A stretch of DNA of 64,000 bases. Origin: Zygotorulaspora mrakii (lineage: Eukaryota; Ascomycota; Saccharomycetes; Saccharomycetales; Saccharomycetaceae). The stretch covers positions 310,001-374,000 of the forward strand of contig NC_050724.1 in assembly GCF_013402915.1 (NCBI RefSeq), read 5' to 3'. The notes under the pieces were generated by a model that did no database searches, was not told the origin of the DNA, and worked only from the letters and a program-made list of their open reading frames with translations. The first letter of the stretch is position 1; the number at the start of each line of letters is the position of its first letter. This document shows, in pieces, positions 47,854 to 57,598 of this stretch. The position numbers and the translations under genes were made by a program.

Positions 47854-49302
47854 TTAGACGTTTAATTTAACATCCGCATCATTTATATAGCTGCTGAATG
47901 GTTGCAAAGCGTTTTTCACATCATTATTGACAAATTTCTCAACTTGCTGTGGAGCTCTGCCGACGAAAGTAGATGGGTCCAACAAAGATTCAAGCTCCGA
48001 ATGAATTGGCTTGAAAAATTGGTCCTTTTTGACACGTTCAATTAAATCGTTATCACCACCTTCTTCCTTAACAACCGCAGCAGCTTGATGTGATAGGACT
48101 CTAATATTTTCATGAACCTCTTGTCTTGAGGCGCCCTTTTCAACCATAGCCATGATAATATTCTCAGTAGCCATAAATGGTAGTTCACCCTTGATTCTTC
48201 TTTCTATCACCTTTGGATAAACAACTAAACCGGAAGAGATATTCAACAAAGTTGATAATAGAATGTCTGCTGTTAAGAAGGCACTTGGAAGAGAAATTCT
48301 TCTGATAGCCGAATCATCTAAAGTTCTTTCGAACCATTGAACAGAAGCCGTTTGTACTGCGTCATTAAACAGAGAGCCCAAATGTCTAGCTAAAGAACAA
48401 ACACGTTCACAACGCATTGGGTTTCTCTTGTAGGCCATTGCGGAAGAACCAATTTGTGATTTTTCAAAAGGTTCTTCCATTTCCTTCAAATTGGCCAGTA
48501 ACCTAATGTCAGTGGCCATTTTGTAAGCAGTAGCAGCGAATGATGATAAAGGTGCCATTACATCAATATCGATCTTTCTTGAATAAGTTTGGCCAGTAAC
48601 AGGGTAGACAGTATCAAAACCTAACAGTTCAGTAACTCTTTTATCCAGTGCTTCTACTTTGTTGTGATCACCATGAAAAAGTGCTAAGAAGGATGCTTGG
48701 GTACCAGTAGTACCCTTAACACCGCGTAAACCAATATCATTTCTTGCTCGGACGAAATTTCTCAAATCCCATAGTAATTCTTGAACCCATAGAGTGACTC
48801 TTTTTCCTAATGTCGTCAATTGAGCGGGTTGAAAATGTGTCCATCCCAATACAGGTAGATCTTTGTATTCCATAGCAAAGTTAGCCAATCTATTGATCAC
48901 GTTGACTAGTTTTGGAATCAACAGATCATACGCATCTCTCAAAAAAATCAAATCTGCATTGTCAGTGACGAAGCATGACGTAGCACCCAAATGGATAATA
49001 CCTGCGGCATCTGGACATGTTTCGCCAAAAGTGTGAACGTGAGCCATAACATCATGTCTCACAATAGCTTCTTGAGCAGACGCTTTGGCAATTTCTTCGT
49101 CAGTAATAGCCAGATGGTTGCTCATTTCCTCAATAGCCTTGTCAGTGACAACAGTAAGGCCCAATTCCTTTTCAGCAATAGCTAGATTGAGCCATAACTT
49201 CCTCCATGTTGAAAATCTATTTCTCAATGAGAAAATACCAGACATTTCCTTCGAAGCATAACGAGAAGATAATGGTGTGCTGTATTTATCAAAATCAGAC
49301 AT
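47854..49302 (-). CDS. ADE13: Adenylosuccinate lyase
   Basis: Bifunctional purine enzyme that cleaves SAICAR and adenylosuccinate to fumarate plus AICAR or AMP. 482 residues, the same as S. cerevisiae. The fumarase/aspartase superfamily signature [15 protein letters not shown] contains the catalytic serine loop, and the [10 protein letters not shown] histidine segment is present. A TGACTC (Bas1/Gcn4 core) lies 188 bp upstream at 49490-49495, inside the 3' end of RSC1/2. The 181-bp upstream gap shows nothing else. Confidence 0.98.
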   Translation of the reverse strand: MSDFDKYSTPLSSRYASKEMSGIFSLRNRFSTWRKLWLNLAIAEKELGLTVVTDKAIEEMSNHLAITDEEIAKASAQEAIVRHDVMAHVHTFGETCPDAAGIIHLGATSCFVTDNADLIFLRDAYDLLIPKLVNVINRLANFAMEYKDLPVLGWTHFQPAQLTTLGKRVTLWVQELLWDLRNFVRARNDIGLRGVKGTTGTQASFLALFHGDHNKVEALDKRVTELLGFDTVYPVTGQTYSRKIDIDVMAPLSSFAATAYKMATDIRLLANLKEMEEPFEKSQIGSSAMAYKRNPMRCERVCSLARHLGSLFNDAVQTASVQWFERTLDDSAIRRISLPSAFLTADILLSTLLNISSGLVVYPKVIERRIKGELPFMATENIIMAMVEKGASRQEVHENIRVLSHQAAAVVKEEGGDNDLIERVKKDQFFKPIHSELESLLDPSTFVGRAPQQVEKFVNNDVKNALQPFSSYINDADVKLNV

Positions 49303-49483
49303 TTTTTTCCTTTGTTTAAGTCTATACTAGCGATCAGTTCAATAGGTGAGAGCTTCAAGATACTATTAATTAAAAATATTTCTAATCTTTTTTATAAACC
49401 TTTAAGAATACACATTAATTTCACCGTTTATCGCATGGTGCGGTCTTAATAAAAAGCTTTAATATCTAAAAAATAAAAAAACA

Positions 49484-52135
49484 TCAAAGTGACTCTGTTT
49501 GCATGTTATCACGTGAGGCAATCTTGAAAGCCATAAACTTTGCAGAAGGCCTTAAAGCTAGCGGGAAGGTATCAGGAAGGTTGTCCTGCTCGTCCTCTGA
49601 ACCCATCGCACTTTCGATATCTTGTTGCTCATCAGCGGCAGCGACTGTTTTTTGCTTTTTGTTCTTAGAAAACCATCTGTTCAGCGGTGGTTGGAGAAAT
49701 TCATCGCCCGAGTTGAGCAACCTTTCCTCTATGGCAACGCTGGGTCCACGGAACCAAATGACTTCACCTTTATTTCTTTTTCTTCTGGGAACTTGGTCCT
49801 TGCCAAGTCTTCTTACCTGACTGGCATAGTCCGCTCTCAGCAAGCCATCAACATTTTTTGTTATACTTATTGGCAAGAGGTAAGCCCCCGGAGCGTCCAC
49901 GGAAATTCCTAGACTTGTCTTTGAAGCTTGGGCCGCTAGATTATTAACGATGGTTGTCAGACTGTAACCGGAAGCTTGAGATCTCTTTTGCTGTTGCTGC
50001 TGTTGTAAATGTAATTGTTGTTTGTTTAACTGGTGTTGTTTGAGACCATGCACGGTTAACTGCTGTCCAGGGGCCAATCCGTTTGGAGTACCTATTCCAG
50101 AACCCGATCCTGATAATCCCGTGGCAGTGGCTAAGTTTGCTGAACTTCCTGCTATCCCTGGTACATAACCACCGTTACGCAGTGAATTAAGACCTGTTCC
50201 TGATCTATTCTGTTTCATAGCAGCTAATCTTGGGTTGGAAAGATTTGTTTTTGACAAGGAAGCTGCCGCTGGTGCACTTGTTATTATAGTACTTGTTTCA
50301 AAATCCATTTTACCATCTTCTGCTGGGTCGCCTGGTCTAATGATATAACGCGGACAATCATCTGAAGTTGCATATTCACCTAGATCATCGCGCTCTAATT
50401 TTGGTCTTAAATAAACACCACCAATTAATGGTGGGGCATTTACTGCACCTTCCGTAGGTTGTGGGATAGGATCCTTTGGGGTAGCATTTGATGGCAAAAG
50501 ATGTCTCAAAGGTGATGGATACTTCAAAAACTTTCTACCGTTAACTGGTATTGTTGCCTCATCTTGATCACGAATTTCTTCCGGCAAGCAAGCTTTCCAG
50601 GTCCTGATCTTGTTGAAAATTTTTTCATTTTCATTATAACGAAATTCACAAACAAAAAGTGGTCCTTCAAGTTTAATGTCAGGATCACCTCGTTGAAATC
50701 TAGTGAAATGAACAACATAACATTTACCAACAATTTCTTCGACTAAATGGTCTCTATACTGACCTGATTTGACCACTTCGTTCTTATAAAACAGTCTATC
50801 GACTCTATGAACCGTTTGTTCAGGTCTTAAGTACCAACAAGCATTCAGCCATCTTTTCCCATCAGACGTACTCCACAGTCTAAAAATCTGAGCAACAGTT
50901 GGTTTAGTTGAGTCGTTAGGATTCTCCAGCAGGACCCAATCACCAATTCTATAGCTTTTTCCATTAAGAACAAGTTCATCAATAGGGTATCTTAATTCGC
51001 CTTCTGGCATATAATCTCTGTCAGGTTTTGATAATTCATGACGCGCCATTGCATTATATTTCTTTTCAAGTGTTGCTGCACGTTTGATATACTGCGGTTC
51101 GGTACGATGGTATAGCCTATAGTTTGCTAACATAAGGTTGAAATCATTTTGAAAGCTCTGAAAGTCCTTGTACTTACGAGTCTTAATCTTTTTCCTTATA
51201 TCTTCTAGGCATATCGGATTTGAGACCATTGAATAATATTTAGGATCTCTTAATTCATCCGGTAATTTTTCAAAAGTTGCCGTCAGAGGTTCATTCTCAT
51301 CATCAATTTCCTTTTTCAGCATTTTTAGTATATTCTTCATTCTTTGCACATACGGTAGATCAATTACTGGGGGTCTACCACGCCTCATATGAGTTCTTTG
51401 CTGCTGATGTCTGCCATATGAGGGTTTCGGAGTTGATGAATTTGATCTTCCACCGGACTGGCTATTCGTCATACCTCTATGAAGATTGATCCTTAGATTC
51501 GGAAGCTTTCTTCCCTCAATGTACTCATCATCGTCTTCCTCTTCGCCTTCACCCTCATGTTCGCCTTCACCGTCGTCGTCTTCTTCACCTTCAGCGTACT
51601 CGACATCTACAGAGTCCGAGCGATTTTCCTGATGCTCTTTGCGCACTCTTAAACTGTGACCGCCCTTCGAATTATACAAATTGGTTTTCAACTGGGTTAT
51701 AGGTCTTTTCGTGTCCACTTCGTCCGGCAGTGGTCCCAGGTACGGATACTCCACACTAGGGAATTTTTTTTTCAATCTGGTGACAACCTCGTCATTAATG
51801 TACTTCTCCAATATAGTCGCGTATTTGTAGATTGCGGATTCTTTGGTATTATACGTCTTTGCGTTCCATGGTATTTGCACCAAATCGTTTACGAAACTCT
51901 GTGCATCCATATAGTGTAAAACACGCTTCTTCAAGGTATTGAACGATACCGGATTCTTAATCAAGGCATAATAGTCAGGGTACTCCTTCTTGGCGGGTAA
52001 AACGTTGAAAATTGGATATATCTCTAGACCATTATCCTCTTTTAGCCTAAACAACGCATCATATTCTTCTCGCAGTGCGCTCTGAAGCTCCTTTCTGGCC
52101 TCTTCACCGATACTACCAACATCCTCATTAGACAT
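49484..52135 (-). CDS. RSC2: RSC chromatin-remodelling subunit, ancestor of RSC1/RSC2
   Basis: Subunit of the RSC remodeller, targeting it to acetylated chromatin. 883 residues. Bromodomain 1 (about 20-125, FNVLPAKKEYPDYYALIKNP), an acidic stretch (about 180-210), an AT hook RRGRPP (about 252-257), bromodomain 2 (about 270-370, FEKLPDELRDPKYYSMVSNP), a BAH domain (about 395-525) and a glutamine-rich segment near 710-730. RSC1 and RSC2 are duplicates in S. cerevisiae; one copy here. It is the last gene of the syntenic block before an unrelated gene neighbourhood. Confidence 0.95.
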   Translation of the reverse strand: MSNEDVGSIGEEARKELQSALREEYDALFRLKEDNGLEIYPIFNVLPAKKEYPDYYALIKNPVSFNTLKKRVLHYMDAQSFVNDLVQIPWNAKTYNTKESAIYKYATILEKYINDEVVTRLKKKFPSVEYPYLGPLPDEVDTKRPITQLKTNLYNSKGGHSLRVRKEHQENRSDSVDVEYAEGEEDDDGEGEHEGEGEEEDDDEYIEGRKLPNLRINLHRGMTNSQSGGRSNSSTPKPSYGRHQQQRTHMRRGRPPVIDLPYVQRMKNILKMLKKEIDDENEPLTATFEKLPDELRDPKYYSMVSNPICLEDIRKKIKTRKYKDFQSFQNDFNLMLANYRLYHRTEPQYIKRAATLEKKYNAMARHELSKPDRDYMPEGELRYPIDELVLNGKSYRIGDWVLLENPNDSTKPTVAQIFRLWSTSDGKRWLNACWYLRPEQTVHRVDRLFYKNEVVKSGQYRDHLVEEIVGKCYVVHFTRFQRGDPDIKLEGPLFVCEFRYNENEKIFNKIRTWKACLPEEIRDQDEATIPVNGRKFLKYPSPLRHLLPSNATPKDPIPQPTEGAVNAPPLIGGVYLRPKLERDDLGEYATSDDCPRYIIRPGDPAEDGKMDFETSTIITSAPAAASLSKTNLSNPRLAAMKQNRSGTGLNSLRNGGYVPGIAGSSANLATATGLSGSGSGIGTPNGLAPGQQLTVHGLKQHQLNKQQLHLQQQQQQKRSQASGYSLTTIVNNLAAQASKTSLGISVDAPGAYLLPISITKNVDGLLRADYASQVRRLGKDQVPRRKRNKGEVIWFRGPSVAIEERLLNSGDEFLQPPLNRWFSKNKKQKTVAAADEQQDIESAMGSEDEQDNLPDTFPLALRPSAKFMAFKIASRDNMQTESL

Positions 52136-52166
52136 CTTGCTTCTGCTGCTTACACTCTCTTCTCCT

Positions 52167-52355
52167 TTACTCAGTCAGCTCTGTATGATCTTTATTTTTG
52201 TTATTCAGATGATATTCGTCTTCGATTGTATCCCACTCGGAACGTCTAGCGGGTGCTGAATTCTGAGTGCTGTTAAGGGCGGGTAACCTCAGAAGTGGAA
52301 TCCTTTTAAGTGGATTGAATGATACATGAGCTCTCTTGTAAAAGAGTTGGTGCAT
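52167..52355 (-). CDS. Small ORF upstream of RSC1/2, unknown
   Basis: 62 codons from the ATG at 52355. The N-terminal half is basic and Arg/Leu-rich (HQLFYKRAHVSFNPLKRIPLLRLP), similar to a mitochondrial presequence, and the C-terminal half is acidic and polar (SEWDTIEDEYHLNNKNK). I do not recognise the family. It lies 31 bp upstream of the RSC1/2 ATG on the same strand, so it could also be an upstream ORF of that transcript. Confidence 0.35.
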   Translation of the reverse strand: MHQLFYKRAHVSFNPLKRIPLLRLPALNSTQNSAPARRSEWDTIEDEYHLNNKNKDHTELTE

Positions 52356-52394
52356 CACGAGTTTCTACGGGGCGAAATGATTCGCAAAGTGAGA

Positions 52395-52688
52395 TCAAGC
52401 AGGAATCTCTTCTTGCTCAACGAAATGCGGCGTTGCTCCCTCGCTTTTCCACTTCTCGTGCTGGCGTAACCATTGGAAAAGCGTGAGCTGTAGCTCTACG
52501 ATCAATATATCAAACGCCTCTACCATAATAGAGTGTTGAGAATGTATTGTAATGGCATTGTAGACAAATGCTGTCCTGGGTTGCCAATCAAATGTTCGAC
52601 TGGTTCTTAATCTCTTGATATCTCTTTGGGAACCAGCCTGTTTAGGTGTCTTTTTCCTCTTTCGGCGAGGCTGGGCTTTCAGCCGCAT
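52395..52688 (-). CDS. Small ORF, unknown
   Basis: 97 codons from the first ATG at 52688. A very basic N-terminus (RRKRKKTPKQAGSQRDIKR) is followed by RTFDWQPRTAFVYNAI and a helix-like hydrophobic stretch (MVEAFDILIVELQLTLFQWL). No family recognised. It stands in tandem with the 62-codon ORF, 39 bp apart. Composition is protein-like, but no homology was identified by eye. Confidence 0.35.
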   Translation of the reverse strand: MRLKAQPRRKRKKTPKQAGSQRDIKRLRTSRTFDWQPRTAFVYNAITIHSQHSIMVEAFDILIVELQLTLFQWLRQHEKWKSEGATPHFVEQEEIPA

Positions 52689-53031
52689 GAAAAATAATTG
52701 TTCTGGTTTATACAATATGATCAGGACAAGTAATGAGGAAGTGATATCCTATATTACTCAGTCAAGCAACCCGATTTCCTGATCTGGATATTGGAAACGG
52801 TAATATGTATGATTCTTAGCAATGTATAATGACTACCGTACCAGAACTTGACAGATTAGCAATGCAAGCCATTCCTTTAGGTGAACACGTCTTCTACTAT
52901 ATAATAGACCGGTATCATTGACATACTTCAATCTGCAACAGCATAATGTTATTATTTCTGCTCGTTCCAGCTGCGACTGCGTAGCATTTGTTTTGCAAAT
53001 TTTGACTCATAGAAAGACAATTGTGTCAAAC

Positions 53032-55425
53032 ATGAAATATATAACGTCTGTTGTGACGTCTATTGCAACGTCTATCACACTTTTTGGATCAATTGTGAGT
53101 GCAGCTTCCGGGAGCAATGGAGCATTCTTTACCAGTTTAGAGGTGTTTAATACACTTAGTGGGGATTTCAACTGTACAGACCCAAATCAATGGTTTGTAA
53201 TAAACGCAGGGTTGTATATTCCAGAAGGAAGTAACGAACCAATATATTTGAGTGTGCCTGATAGCTTAGGTAATCTGCCAAATGGAAGCTTTCCTCTTAA
53301 GGCTAAAAATGATGTGATAGGAGCAATAGAGAATATTGGGTCAAACAATTTTACACTTACATTTAATGATCACATTCAACAAAATACGACTACAAGTTTC
53401 AGTGTCTTGACGAAATTGACTGCTGAGACTCAAGAAAAAATTTCAAAACCACAGGTTTTGAATTTAGAATTTGATGTGTCGTCTGGAGATTCTTTCACTT
53501 CTGCCATCAATTTTATTCCAAAGGATGTGAACCAGCTAAGTACAAATGGTGGAATATACGCCGAAAATAATACAGCTTGGTTTATTGCTGATCTGCCTCT
53601 AAGTGCATTGGATCAACCCTCAAGATTTTCTTCAAGGCCTACTATCAAGTCATCTTACAAGTTCAACACTTCGTTGACAGCATGCGAAATGATATTGAAA
53701 GTTGACGACCTCAATAGACCGCTCAAAACTGTACCCTTCACTGCCTTACATGATCAATCAGACTCTTCTCAAATTAGTATCTATATCAATACGAATATTG
53801 ATGGAGGTAAATATTTGAGGATCAAGTATTTTAGCGAACCACTTACATCAAGCGCCATCGGTAACATGATTTCATTGCAGGCTACTGATTCCGAAAATAC
53901 AAGATTAGCAAAAAGAGACAACGCTCCGCAGACTATAACTGCAAATTACTATTCAGGTAATGATACAGGTACTAATGACTCTAATGGGAGCGATTTACAA
54001 AGTATACAGCAGAGCCCAATGCGTGCGATGTACATTAATGCTACATCAAGTTCTGGTGCTGACAGTTACGAAACTTATTCTTTACTTTCCCGTACAGGAT
54101 CCGCAATTGTTACTCAAATCGGAACATGGATTCCTATATCCACTATAAGAACTGATTCGTCCCTGTCAATTATTACTACACCTCCCACAGCTTCACAGAC
54201 AACATCCATAATTTCGACACAAAATGCACGTTTAGGTTCCTCTTCAGCTGTCAATTCAAGTGCCACGAGCGATGTGGAAACAGCAAGTCCTTCATCGGCA
54301 ACTTTGTCGACAGTGGCTCAAGCTTCTGCTCTATCAACATCTCGTTCCTCTTTCTCCAATTCCGGTTCTTTATATATTTCAGCTGCCAACTCTTCAAAAT
54401 CAACAAATTCTCAGACCACTACTACTGCAAGGAGCTCGGTTTCATCCTCGAGTGCAATTTCTAACTCCACTCAGAGCTTAAAGACTTTACGGAGCACGCG
54501 CTCAGATGAAACCAGTAGTCGTACAACATTTGCACCATATTCTGCAGACTATAACAAATCCGATAGCTATCTGACTTATTCTGTCATTTCATTCACAAAC
54601 GATGGAGAACTGACATCATTTACAAGCTGGTTCGCAATTGCGACAGAGTCTGCTTCCTCATCCTTTTTCACTTCCTCTTCTTTGAGCACAACTCCATCCG
54701 TGATAAGCACAGGATCCAAAAATACAGCAACTGCACCAGTGAACACCTCTTTATCGACGATGTACGATTCCACTCAAGAGTATTCGCTTATCACAAAAAC
54801 ACAAGATGGTAAAACTATAGTATCCACTAGCTGGTTCCCAGTTTCCACAATCAAGAGTTCCTCTAGTTTTGTGAAACAGACCATAGTGTCCACAATTTCC
54901 AAAGGCGCTCAATCGTCGGCAGATAGTACCTATGAGACGTATTCACTTGTTACGAGGACCGTGTCAGGGGCGGAAGTAATATCATCAGACTGGTTCCCTG
55001 TCAATACCGTTGAAAACTCAACTAGTTTTGCTGTGCCAGTCACTTCCTCTACTGTCTCGTTGGCTGTTACAACTTCCCAAGCAAACTCTGACTACGAGAC
55101 CTATTCTTTAGTGACTAAAACAAAATCTGGCGAAAAAACGGAACTGACAAATTGGGCTCCAATTTCTGCAGTTCAACCATCCACCAAAACGGTCTCCCAG
55201 GACTCATGCATGAGCTGTATAGTGACAACGGATTCATCCGTACCGCTGATGAGTACGGGAACCACTCTTTCGATTATGGCTCAAACAGCGACTTCGCAAT
55301 TGGATATGTTTACTCTATCACAAAATTCCTCAGTTCCAGCTCTGAGTATATACGAGGGAGAAGCAAAAAGAACTTCATTTGGTTTCGGGGGAATCCTTGT
55401 TGGTTTACTGCTGCTATTATTTTAA
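53032..55425 (+). CDS. GPI-anchored cell-wall adhesin with internal repeats, agglutinin-like
   Basis: 797 residues from the ATG at 53032, chosen because it starts the signal peptide (MKYITSVVTSIATSITLFGSI); an in-frame ATG at 52918 is too far upstream. The N-terminal domain (about 25-320) has beta-rich sequence with N-glycosylation sites and patterns such as WFVINAGLYIPEGS and SFPLKAKNDVIG..FTLTFND. This looks like the Ig-fold adhesin domains of alpha-agglutinin/ALS type. A Kex2-like LAKR follows, then a Ser/Thr-rich stalk with five copies of a YETYSLxTxTxxG..WxPIST repeat. The C-terminus is a GPI signal: SIYEGEAKR then GFGGILVGLLLLLF; YEGxA also occurs in Sag1. A role in cell adhesion or mating is inferred. 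Not in the S. cerevisiae synteny. Confidence 0.85.
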   Translation: MKYITSVVTSIATSITLFGSIVSAASGSNGAFFTSLEVFNTLSGDFNCTDPNQWFVINAGLYIPEGSNEPIYLSVPDSLGNLPNGSFPLKAKNDVIGAIENIGSNNFTLTFNDHIQQNTTTSFSVLTKLTAETQEKISKPQVLNLEFDVSSGDSFTSAINFIPKDVNQLSTNGGIYAENNTAWFIADLPLSALDQPSRFSSRPTIKSSYKFNTSLTACEMILKVDDLNRPLKTVPFTALHDQSDSSQISIYINTNIDGGKYLRIKYFSEPLTSSAIGNMISLQATDSENTRLAKRDNAPQTITANYYSGNDTGTNDSNGSDLQSIQQSPMRAMYINATSSSGADSYETYSLLSRTGSAIVTQIGTWIPISTIRTDSSLSIITTPPTASQTTSIISTQNARLGSSSAVNSSATSDVETASPSSATLSTVAQASALSTSRSSFSNSGSLYISAANSSKSTNSQTTTTARSSVSSSSAISNSTQSLKTLRSTRSDETSSRTTFAPYSADYNKSDSYLTYSVISFTNDGELTSFTSWFAIATESASSSFFTSSSLSTTPSVISTGSKNTATAPVNTSLSTMYDSTQEYSLITKTQDGKTIVSTSWFPVSTIKSSSSFVKQTIVSTISKGAQSSADSTYETYSLVTRTVSGAEVISSDWFPVNTVENSTSFAVPVTSSTVSLAVTTSQANSDYETYSLVTKTKSGEKTELTNWAPISAVQPSTKTVSQDSCMSCIVTTDSSVPLMSTGTTLSIMAQTATSQLDMFTLSQNSSVPALSIYEGEAKRTSFGFGGILVGLLLLLF

Positions 55426-55606
55426 ACCGTAGACTAACTTCACAGTCAAACATTCGCATTGAAGAAGGAGGAAACCTAACTAAACCACCTCATTCTCTCA
55501 CTACATTAGCATCTAACATAAATATATTACATGCCTTTCAGTTAGTTAATTCATACATCATAAAATTTCACAAAATTTTTTTTTTTAAGTTCTAAGCTGA
55601 GATTTT

Positions 55607-56590
55607 CTATTTATTGTTATCAATTGATGACCTCGGAGTTACTCTTCTCAGAAGCCTATTTTGTAAATCCAAAGTTTCGAGGATCCCATCATTTATACCA
55701 GGTCCGAGCTCGAAAAAAAGTCCTTTTTCATTCCAAGAGTGTCGATTTCTCGCTATCTCTAATCTTTGGATAGGAAGAAGCCATTCTACCCACTTTGAAC
55801 CCATAACGCTGGTCCAATTTTCCAATCGAGAACCGAGATCAAACGCATTTGTATCATCTTGATCCAAGTGAGCATTGCCCAGTACCGCCAGCTCTTCCCT
55901 ATACCGCTGATAACCGTACATTTCTATTGTGGTCTGATTTCTATTGACCTGTAAAATACTAAATACGCTAAAGCACATCATTGCGATCGAAATAGCAAAT
56001 GCCAATAGCCAGACTGAAAGTAATAGCATATCAATCAATTCTCGTTCGAAAACTCCGTCATGGAACCACATATAAAACTGTGCACTAGATATTACAAGTA
56101 TCGCGGTAGCATAGAGGGTTGAGTATATCAAAAACTGAATGAAATATTTCTGATTTCCAAATCCGATACATCCCGGAATCCAAGGACAGTGGTGATCCAT
56201 TTTCAAAATACAGCGGTTGCAACTCGAGCAATGATGACACCTATCTGGTTTCCAAACACTGCATGTTCTACACAGTCTGAATCTGCCATTATTTTTGGAA
56301 GTAATGGATCGCTTGGCCAAAAATTCTGGTGGTAGCTCACCCCCCATTTCTGCGGCGTAAATATCATTGACTCTAAGCTCTGGAAAGTCAAGCGGACTTC
56401 CAGGACTAGTCCATATCAGCTTGAAATATGTGTATAGTCCCAAAAGTAGATACCCAAATATTAGCACTCTGGCAAACAATTGAGGAATTTGTTTGGCCCT
56501 TGATAGCGTCACATATGCCGTCCAGCAGTAAAGAAAAGACACGAGACATCGAGGAAAAATCACTGTAATATGGAAATTACTGCCTCCCAT
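55607..56590 (-). CDS. PFA3: DHHC palmitoyltransferase Pfa3
   Basis: Vacuolar protein S-acyltransferase that palmitoylates Vac8, needed for vacuole fusion. 327 residues from the first ATG at 56590 (family about 336). Four membrane segments flank the cysteine-rich DHHC domain (about 98-148) with CRTCSVWKPDRCHHCSSCNRC and the catalytic DHHC in KMDHHCPWIPGCIGFGNQKYF. The TSPGSPLDFPEL motif before it is typical of the Pfa3 group. FIG4 two genes away matches YNL325C-YNL326C adjacency, with RRP40 of chromosome XV interposed. Confidence 0.95.
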   Translation of the reverse strand: MGGSNFHITVIFPRCLVSFLYCWTAYVTLSRAKQIPQLFARVLIFGYLLLGLYTYFKLIWTSPGSPLDFPELRVNDIYAAEMGGELPPEFLAKRSITSKNNGRFRLCRTCSVWKPDRCHHCSSCNRCILKMDHHCPWIPGCIGFGNQKYFIQFLIYSTLYATAILVISSAQFYMWFHDGVFERELIDMLLLSVWLLAFAISIAMMCFSVFSILQVNRNQTTIEMYGYQRYREELAVLGNAHLDQDDTNAFDLGSRLENWTSVMGSKWVEWLLPIQRLEIARNRHSWNEKGLFFELGPGINDGILETLDLQNRLLRRVTPRSSIDNNK

Positions 56591-56835
56591 TCCAACTCCT
56601 TTTCCCAAATCAGATCCATATAACCTCCAATTAGAAAAATACGCTGTTTGTACTTGATCTCATAGTTGGATTATTTGAATGGGTTACCATATTTTATAAA
56701 GTACGCTTCTTTACCCGGCGTTTCCCTGTGCATGTAGTGGAAAGTGAAAAAAAAGTTCCTGATGAGAAAGAGTAGCGCTTCAAGAGTAGTCATATTAGGA
56801 CTCACCAGAAGAGAAGTGGCCTTTTAGATTTCGCA

Positions 56836-57558
56836 ATGTCTACAATTATCCTTCCTGGTGATGATATACATGTATTTGAGGACCGCCAAATTTCTCTGGG
56901 GCCAGGAATGTACTGCAATCCTGCTACCGAAGAAATAGAAGCAGTGAATGCCGGCGTTGAAGTCATCTCGGAAACTAAGAAGGGGCAGGCAGTGTATGTT
57001 GATTATGATTGTAAGCGATATGTTCCTTCTGTAGGTGATTTGGTGATTGGTATAATTGTTGGGCAGTATTCGGATAATTATAAGGTATCATTGTCCAATT
57101 TTTCCTCTTCGGTCTCATTATCATATATGGCTTTCCCAAATGCGACAAAGAAGAATAAACCAACACTGAAGGTTGGTGACTTAGTTTATGCCAGAGTACG
57201 TTTTGCAGAAAAAGAGCTTGAGTCGGAGATAGAATGTGTGGATTCCACGACAGGACAGGATGGTGGATTTGGGCTACTTGATGGAGGCATGCTTGCGGAA
57301 ATTAAACTGGCCTATGCACGGAGTCTTATGTTTGATGAGAAGTTTCCATTGTTGCCATTACTAGCAAAATTCGTACAGTTTGAGGTGGCCATCGGTATCA
57401 ATGGTATAATATGGATCAAGTGCGAAGAGGTTAAACACACCCTAGCATGTTACAGATCAATTTTGGAGTGCCAAAAAGTGCCAACCTCAAGTTATAAAGC
57501 TATTGTAAAAGAAAATTTTGGCAAAATTGTAAACACAGTGGAAGACGATAATCAATAG
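56836..57558 (+). CDS. RRP40: RNA exosome cap subunit Rrp40
   Basis: S1/KH cap subunit of the nuclear and cytoplasmic exosome. 240 residues, the same as S. cerevisiae. N-terminal GPGMYCNP, an S1 domain (about 60-150) with KRYVPSVGDLVIGIIVGQYSDNYKV and SLSYMAFPNATKKNKPTLKVGDLVYARV, and a KH domain (about 155-235) with EVAIGINGIIWIKCEE. Divergent from PFA3, convergent with FIG4. A GATGAG near 56760, resembling a weak PAC core, lies upstream. Confidence 0.97.
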   Translation: MSTIILPGDDIHVFEDRQISLGPGMYCNPATEEIEAVNAGVEVISETKKGQAVYVDYDCKRYVPSVGDLVIGIIVGQYSDNYKVSLSNFSSSVSLSYMAFPNATKKNKPTLKVGDLVYARVRFAEKELESEIECVDSTTGQDGGFGLLDGGMLAEIKLAYARSLMFDEKFPLLPLLAKFVQFEVAIGINGIIWIKCEEVKHTLACYRSILECQKVPTSSYKAIVKENFGKIVNTVEDDNQ

Positions 57559-57598
57559 ATTGGGTTTATTTGGGTAATATTTAATTCGCGCTAAGTAA

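Noticed and set aside
52918..53031. N-terminal extension of the adhesin from the ATG at 52918
   Set aside because: The extension would bury the clear signal peptide beginning at 53032, and a TATA-like TATATAATAG lies immediately upstream (about 52899), leaving almost no leader.
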